In this document: in pieces, positions 58,508-64,000 of the stretch | How positions within the stretch are numbered: the stretch's first letter is position 1 | Layout: the number at the start of each line of letters is the position of its first letter | From: Terfezia claveryi | Lineage: Eukaryota > Ascomycota > Pezizomycetes > Pezizales > Pezizaceae | NCBI GenBank assembly: GCA_015179025.1 | Contig: WHUX01000137.1 | Span: 1-64,000, forward strand | Direction of reading: 5' to 3' | DNA length: 64,000 nt | The notes under the pieces: generated by a model | Databases searched by the model: none | Seen by the model: only the letters and a program-made list of their open reading frames with translations | Told to the model about the DNA's origin: nothing | Position numbers and translations under genes: made by a program

Positions 58508-61500
58508 CCATACATCATGGGGTAGTGCATCATCACCGGGAAATGCATCAATTTACGCACGCAACTTCTAGCAGCCCGAGACCTAGTTACACGATACACA
58601 GGTGATCCAACGCTTCTTCCAACAACAATAGGAGATACATGACGAGGCCTGACAGGAGTTTGGGGCAATGAGGGTGCTTGCCGCCTCATGGGTAGGGGGG
58701 TAGCCACCATAATAACTGACTCAATTGAGGTGTCCTCATCGAATGGAGCCTCCAGATCAGACTCCCAATCTTCCATCTCCAATCCGAACTCATCTAGTGA
58801 TTCCTCAGTTGTACTAGATCCCTCCGACTCTTCAAAGTGGACCGATACCTTGGGTGGTTGCATTGCTTTGCCTTTATTCTTCCGAGACAGTGGCTGAGAC
58901 ATGCGTTGTGCACGGGCCTCCCGCGCAGCTTCTTTCTTCTTCTCAGCACGATCTCTTTGCAAATAGAGCTGATAGAGTACAGTGCCATCAAGTACCGTAC
59001 CCTCCTCAGTTGATAGTTCCTTCCTATTAACTGGGGCTGCTAATTTTTGTGCTTGTTGCCACTTTCTGAGGGTATCTCGTTCGAGTTGTAGGTCTTGATC
59101 AGCATTGAGAGCGAACCTCTCTAGGGAGTTAATCAACTCTGCCAATTCAACTCGATTAATTTCTTGATCCTTTTGTTGAAGTAATAGCTTGGCTTGCCTG
59201 GCTTTGCGTAGCATTGCAGCAGAATTTCGAGGTGTAGGAGGTATTGGTGGTAGGGATGCCGGTTTCAATTCCTTCTCCGGATCTCGATAGGTTGGTAATT
59301 TGGTTAAAACCTTTCGGGGATTAAATGGAATTAGTCCACTACCCCTCCATGCACCTAGAATATTTTCTTTTGTATATGCCTGACCTCGAGCCTTTACCAA
59401 CAGTGGTAGAAAATTTCCCTTGTTGATCGCTACATTACCAAAACGAGTTAGCTGATCAACCTCCTTCCCATATGCCTTCTGTAGTGGCGAAAATATACCA
59501 ACATCTAACGGTTGAAGGAGATGTGTTGTATGAGAAGGAAGACAATATGCAACAATTCGATGATCTATACAATATTCAATGAAATCAATATGAATATAAA
59601 TCTCACAACCATCAAGAATAAGAAATCGGTATTGTTGTGGTGACACTAAGCGCTCTTTAGTAATATTATCGAAATGCTTCAACCATGCAACGCTCAAAAA
59701 GCTATTATTCCACCCAGTCTTGCTATAAGTAAACTTCCAATCCTTGCAGATATTAATTAATGAATCCAAGTGCTGATACCATCCCATATAATGTGCGACA
59801 CCCTTATAAATAATAAGGGGAGAAAGAACGATACCATCTCCAGAAATAGTCTCCACCACAGTAATTAACTCCCTTGTACCATCAGTAGCCATCTTTCTAG
59901 TTGTTAGGGGCGAGCCAGCGATATGGAGATATCTGTCGGCATATCGATATATTTGGAGCCTGCGAAGGCATAATCACTGGTCTCGGGCCTAACTGGGCTA
60001 CACGGAGCATATAGCGAAGAATATAGACTGATTCATTCGATAAAGTAAAGTAACCCAGCGATACAAGACTTCGCTCGAGTCTTAGAGAGCAATAACTAGA
60101 TACAAGAAGTGGGCATATATATAGGAAAGCGGGGTTGACTTCAGGCCACCCACCATCGGGTGGTTGTCAGCCCGGTCTGCATAATCTCAGCCGTAACAGT
60201 ACTCCCCCTCTGCTAGAGGGCGTCCCGACCGACCAACTTCACCAACCCTTATTTCACCCTACTCCGTGCGGAGGTAGGAACCCCAACGGTATTGCATATC
60301 TCTTTGCTCAAGTATGTTGGTCTTTCGGCCTAACCGGAACATAGGCGCCTCAACTGTATTGCGTATCTGGTGCTCACGTATTGTTGGTCTTAACCCTATG
60401 TCCGCTCTTAAGCATCTTTGGACATGGGCCCCTCAACGATATTGCGACTCTGGTGCTCACGTATTGTTGGTCTTAACCCTATGTCCGCTCTTAAGCATCT
60501 TTGGACATGGGCCCCTCAACGATATTGCGACTCTGGTGGCACGGCCACCTATAGGGTAGGGTAGTTCAGAAGGAAGGGGGTATTCTCTCAAACTTGGTGG
60601 CGTCATGCCAGTGCTTAAACAATCTCAACATGAGGTGCAACATATATATGGATCGTAGATCCGGGGTAATCTTGATAGGGGGGGGTATCCCACATGTCAT
60701 TGCCGTTAAAAACCTCTGCGTGGCAAAACCCTGTGGGAAAAAGCCAACGTCACAGGAAAAGGTTCAATGCATGCTTTCCCAGCTATCCAACCCGACTTGC
60801 CACTGCAAGGGGGGGTCTTGCTCATTTGCACGCTCGTGGTGCTCGTTCGGGTCTTAAGCGCTCGCAGCGCTAGCTTGGGTCTTTTCCCAGGGCAGGGGTC
60901 TTTGAGCTTATGAGCTCGATCGGGGTTTTTGAGCTTATGAGCTCGATCGGGGGTTTTTGAGCTTTGAGCTCGGACGGGGCTTTTGAGCTTTGAGCTCGTT
61001 CGGGGCCTTATAGGCTCATTCGGGGCCTTATAGGCTCGTTCGGGGCCTTAGAAGCCTGGCTAGGAGCATGTCGCTCGAGATCTAAGACTTAGCAGATCCG
61101 GAGATCTCAATATAGGATTAGTAGGTCATTTAGAACACATATAGGAGGGGGAAAGAATTATTTCCGACGTCGCTCATATTAGCTAATAATCCGTTCCGCC
61201 CTTGGGGGATCGACAGTGTAGGTAGCGAGGGAGGGGTGATTTGACCCAGAATTCACCGGTCCCTTTGATCTAGCGAAGTAATGTTAGGGGCGAGCCAGCG
61301 ATATGGAGATATCTGTCGGCATATCGATATATTTGGAGCCTGCGAAGGCATAATCACTGGTCTCGGGCCTAACTGGGCTACACGGAGCATATAGCGAAGA
61401 ATATAGACTGATTCATTCGATAAAGTAAAGTAACCCAGCGATACAAGACTTCGCTCGAGTCTTAGAGAGCAATAACTAGATACAAGAAGTGGGCATATAT

Positions 61501-62210
61501 ATAGGAAAGCGGGGTTGACTTCAGGCCACCCACCATCGGGTGGTTGTCAGCCCGGTCTGCATAATCTCAGCCGTAACACTAGTCATACCACGTTCACGGC
61601 GTTGACATATAACCTTAGCCCTATCAGATATCCCCTGTCGAAACCCCTTTTCATCTATGTTGTAGGTATTGCTCTCGGTTATCGAATATTTCTTCCGTAC
61701 TCGCTCAACCTTACTAAAATGACGCTGGATAACTCCTGGATCACTCTGTTTGATATGCCGCTTGTCAAAGTTACTGCTGAGCTTGGATACTAGATTCGGA
61801 TGTCGATCTAGAAAGCGGGTTAAATAATTTTTGCCGAGCGTCTTATCAAAATATGTCTCAATAGCTTTTTCCGCTAAACCAAGCTCTGGATGCTTCAATA
61901 GTACAATTGCTTCCTTGACATGGTTGACCCGAGGTGGGAATCCAAACTCCTCAAGTCGCACTATCCACCTGACAATTGATCTCTCTTCTGCCGGTGTCAA
62001 TAGCTGTTGATGCGTATGTGCTAATTTCCATGGTTTTGCTCCTTTTAGACGCCTCCGTACAGTAGAATAATGAACTCCATATGCTTCCGCTGCCTTTCGC
62101 ATTGATTTAAACTGTCCTTGTTGTACTCCGGCGCATGCGTTCTTAATGGCTTTCTCTCGAACGGCCTCCTCTTTAGCCACCTGAAGTCGGCATTGCTTTA
62201 GCTTGCCCAT
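58486..62210 (-). CDS. Pogo/Fot1-like DDE transposase, split by TRIM-like element
   Basis: Start MGKLKQCRLQVAKEE at 62210, chosen by comparison with the sister start MGRFKQ. Coding runs to 61579, is interrupted by 59902-61578 plus one CTAGT, and resumes at 59896. The two parts total 681 codons in frame and join as GMT-RKMATDG, as in the sister (GITRKLATDG). Helix-turn-helix: MRKAAEAYGVHYSTVRRRLK. DDE core: YNIDEKGFRQG, FLILDGCEIYIH (His usually follows DG; here Cys), and HTTHLLQPLDVGIF. The C-terminus is basic and acidic by turns. No stop is present except the insertion. The last codons run through the left terminal inverted repeat and end outside the element. It would catalyse transposition in the nucleus. 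Confidence 0.85.
59902..60198 (-). repeat. 3' LTR of TRIM-like copy 2
   Basis: 297 bp, identical by eye to 61282-61578. In minus-strand sense it carries the CCTATATATATGCCC TATA region at the same place as copy 1. Confidence 0.9.
60360..60540. repeat. Tandem duplication of ~78 bp inside TRIM-like copy 2
   Basis: Two nearly perfect copies of TCTGGTGCTCACGTATTGTT through GGGCCCCTCAACGATATTGC. Further short repeats of GAGCTTATGAGCTCGATCGG type follow at 60900-61050. These replace the arrays seen in copy 1. Confidence 0.8.
61282..61578 (-). repeat. 5' LTR of TRIM-like copy 2
   Basis: 297 bp. In minus-strand sense the interior then begins TTACTTCGCT, compared with TTACATTGCT in copy 1. This shared start may be the primer site, but it is not the usual TGG type. 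Confidence 0.9.
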
Positions 62211-62435
62211 CGTAACAACTAACACTTTATTAGCACCAAACTCGATTATATATGGCCAGAATTCGCATACCGTCAGTTCTATTGCATTCTCTAAGTTGTA
62301 TTTGACCAAAGATTGATCGCACCGGTGGGGATTTGGTTGATATTTACCCCGCATGCATGCTTACATTTCCGAGATAGGCATAGCGTGGGGGCTGATGCAC
62401 ATCCCGGTGATGATGCACTACCCCGTGATGGATGG

Positions 62436-63645
62436 TAAGGCACGATTTGCCTTTACCATTTTCATGGTCCCCTCGGAGGTATTAGCAGCGGATGACAAGG
62501 GCTCAGCTGATGCTTCACTGCCCCATGGAGCTGTAAGAGCCTGCCCGTTACGGGTGAGTGGTACGCCATTGATGAAGTCAGCCAACCCACGTCGGGATTA
62601 CTATCTGCTTATCTGCCGGACTGTGTACTTTGCACCTTGAGCAGGAGGAATACCGAAGCCCCAACTTCACCATGGCCTCCCTCATCAGCTCTCAATTTCG
62701 CTATGGGACATACTCACAGCATTACCCGTTTTCCATAACTTATACTGGACCCGACCCAGTTACTGCCAATCTTGTTGCCAACAGTAGAGAACTATGCGGT
62801 CACAACTCCGCTATAGTATTTGCCTTTGCTCCTTAAGCCTCCGCAGGTGAACTGCGTACGCATTGCTGCGTTCATTGAGACCGACACCCGCATCCGTCCT
62901 GTCGGACCGTTACGCTGCAGTTAACCCGAAACCCCGAGCTCTTGTATGCAATGTCAGGGAACACACGTAATGGAATTCATTACTCTAATGGTGCTCTGAA
63001 CCGTACGTAACGCCTCGCCTCAAGCTGCATTTCTCAGCTCTTCGCGATGCAGAAGGTGGTACATACAAACTCCCACCATCCACCGGCGGTGTCTCGCCAC
63101 CGGTCTCTATAGGTATATTACTGTGAACACTACTGCTCAATGTGAACGATTTGCAGTGGACACTATACCAAAGATCCCCCAGTGACTAACCAATACATCA
63201 CACGTACTGGAGGAAACCCCCTACGGGTAGTGCCAGCCGTGACTGTTTGTACGAGATGTGACCTGTCCGAGCCCAACCGGAATTCAACCGGACTTAACCT
63301 GGCGCACGCACCTGGTGGTGAGTCAACTGCTAGGTAATGGAGATGACTGGGGGTACTTCACTACGACGAGTTGCTGTCTCTGCCCTTGCTCGGCTAACCG
63401 CCCCCAGGTGCATTTCGACCCCGAGGGGCCCCCACCAGGACTCGAAGGGAGGATAAGCGAGTGTAACAGTTGAGACTATCTATGCATGAAGTAGGCCCTG
63501 AGTGGCATTTCTCCCCTTCGCAGGAACCTCTTGGGACCCGGTCGGTTGGTTTTCAGGAACACCAGTAGCCAACTGCATACTCGACGTGTATTGCACACAT
63601 CGCACTCGCGCTTTTCATCTCTGCATAGGACGAGATTTCCCCGTC
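62436..63645. other. Unassigned GC-balanced region with short open frames
   Basis: Not AT-shifted like the other spacers. Plus-strand frames at about 62438-62640 and 62630-62836 are open (the second contains MASLISSQFRYGTYSQHY) but recall no family I can name. One minus-strand frame near 62460-62580 is open too. It could be a host exon, an unknown element or LINE sequence. No call is made. Confidence 0.3.
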
Positions 63646-64000
63646 TTAGCATGCGAGGGGCTTGTACGTGCCTATCTTAGCCGCCCAGAATCCTAATATC
63701 TTGGAGTTCTCAGACTTTGGGTCAAGGATTTCCTCATAGATGATTGGGAAAGGGGTGGTGTTGTCCCTGTCACCCCAGGAAATGTCGATGAGGTCCGTTC
63801 CAGTTGAGAAGAATGCCTCAGAGATGGCTGTCCTTCTTAAGTGGAGGTCGTTGCAGACTTGCCATGATGTATCTTCTTCCAAGTAGCGTCTAATTGTCTT
63901 GTCTCCAGTCCTTACTGCTCTTGATGCCCAGCAACGTCGCATGTCCGCTATCTTGCACTCCAAGGGCTCTATGTTGGCGATGAAACCTAGGGTCGCATGG
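63646..64000 (-). pseudogene. Possible LINE ORF2 segment upstream of RNase H
   Basis: The minus strand is open from the window edge to 63646: HATLGFIANIEPLECK, then RRCWASRAVRTGDKTIRRYL. This resembles the region between reverse transcriptase and RNase H in Tad1-like LINEs, where a similar block on assembly of R-T-G-D residues is found. Strand agrees with the LINE at 57241-58507. The frame runs off the window. Assignment is tentative. Confidence 0.35.

Larger units (their letters stand above)
59902..61578 (-). mobile_element. Non-coding small LTR retroelement (TRIM-like), copy 2
   Basis: 1677 bp with 297-bp LTRs (59902-60198 and 61282-61578) that look identical, flanked by the 5-bp duplication CTAGT (59897-59901 and 61579-61583). 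In minus-strand sense LTRs run TGTTACGGC to CCCCTAACA, as in copy 1, and the polypurine tract AGAGGGGGAG precedes the 3' LTR. Internal blocks shared with copy 1 are the ATATGAGCGACGTCG region (about 61080-61240) and the block around CCCGACTTGCC (about 60690-60880). LTR sequence is related but clearly diverged from copy 1. No coding capacity. Confidence 0.85.
58508..62435 (-). mobile_element. Pogo-like element, transposase intact except for insertion
   Basis: Terminal inverted repeats of about 43 bp (58508-58550 and 62393-62435, about four mismatches) begin CCATACATCATGGGGTAG and CCATCCATCACGGGGTAG. TA flanks both ends (58506-58507 and 62436-62437). The element is 2246 bp without the nested TRIM-like insertion and its duplicated CTAGT. 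It appears to sit within a LINE. Confidence 0.85.

Overview
This window looks like a transposon graveyard from a filamentous fungus, most likely an ascomycete of the Pezizomycotina. The grounds are short GT..AG introns with CTAAC-type branch sites, chromodomain gypsy and copia LTR elements, Tad1-like LINEs, pogo/Fot1-like, hAT and Plavaka (CACTA-like) DNA transposons, and AT-rich copies whose changes look like repeat-induced point mutation (C to T, mostly at CpA). I find no convincing host housekeeping gene, tRNA or rRNA. The species assignment is inference. Repeat boundaries given as round numbers are read by eye.

Layout. 0.55-4.45 kb: a broken hAT element bordered by TGTGACA-rich arrays. 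4.63-6.93 kb: a small non-coding LTR element (TRIM-like) with matching 337-bp LTRs and a 5-bp target duplication. 6.9-9.0 kb: relics of an integrase gene and of a gypsy 3' end with its LTR. 10.59-27.20 kb: one copia element, with 530-bp LTRs and GAAAT target duplication, inserted in a ~24-bp minisatellite. This copia carries a 10.2-kb Plavaka element (15.02-25.19 kb) inside its protease; removing the Plavaka restores the copia reading frame. 27.2-32.3 kb: AT-rich decayed DNA with small relics. 32.30-34.95 kb: a RIP-decayed pogo element. 35.0-41.2 kb: LINE ends and a decayed KRBA2-like integrase element with a solo copia LTR. 42-44 kb: LINE 3' ends. 44.19-44.46 kb: a hAT-type MITE. 44.57-46.85 kb: another broken pogo. 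46.85-49.07 kb: LTR and gypsy relics. 49.07-57.24 kb: a nearly complete chromovirus-type gypsy element with a pogo-like element inserted in gag. From 57.24 kb: a Tad1-like LINE, then a pogo element (58.51-62.44 kb) whose transposase is split by a second TRIM-like element (59.90-61.58 kb).

The most informative points are these. (1) Several insertions can be removed exactly, with target duplications and reading-frame restoration. (2) The gypsy gag/pol junction shows a complete -1 frameshift signal: a correctly phased GGGAAAA heptamer, a 5-nt spacer and a stable hairpin, inside a very short overlap. (3) The two TRIM-like elements share conserved non-coding internal domains. (4) All five nonsense codons in the gypsy element fit CAA/CAG to TAA/TAG, the mark expected of RIP. 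(5) The Plavaka carries a divergent intron-containing companion gene. (6) Several frameshifts fall exactly on G7-G10 runs, so some apparent breaks may be sequencing errors.
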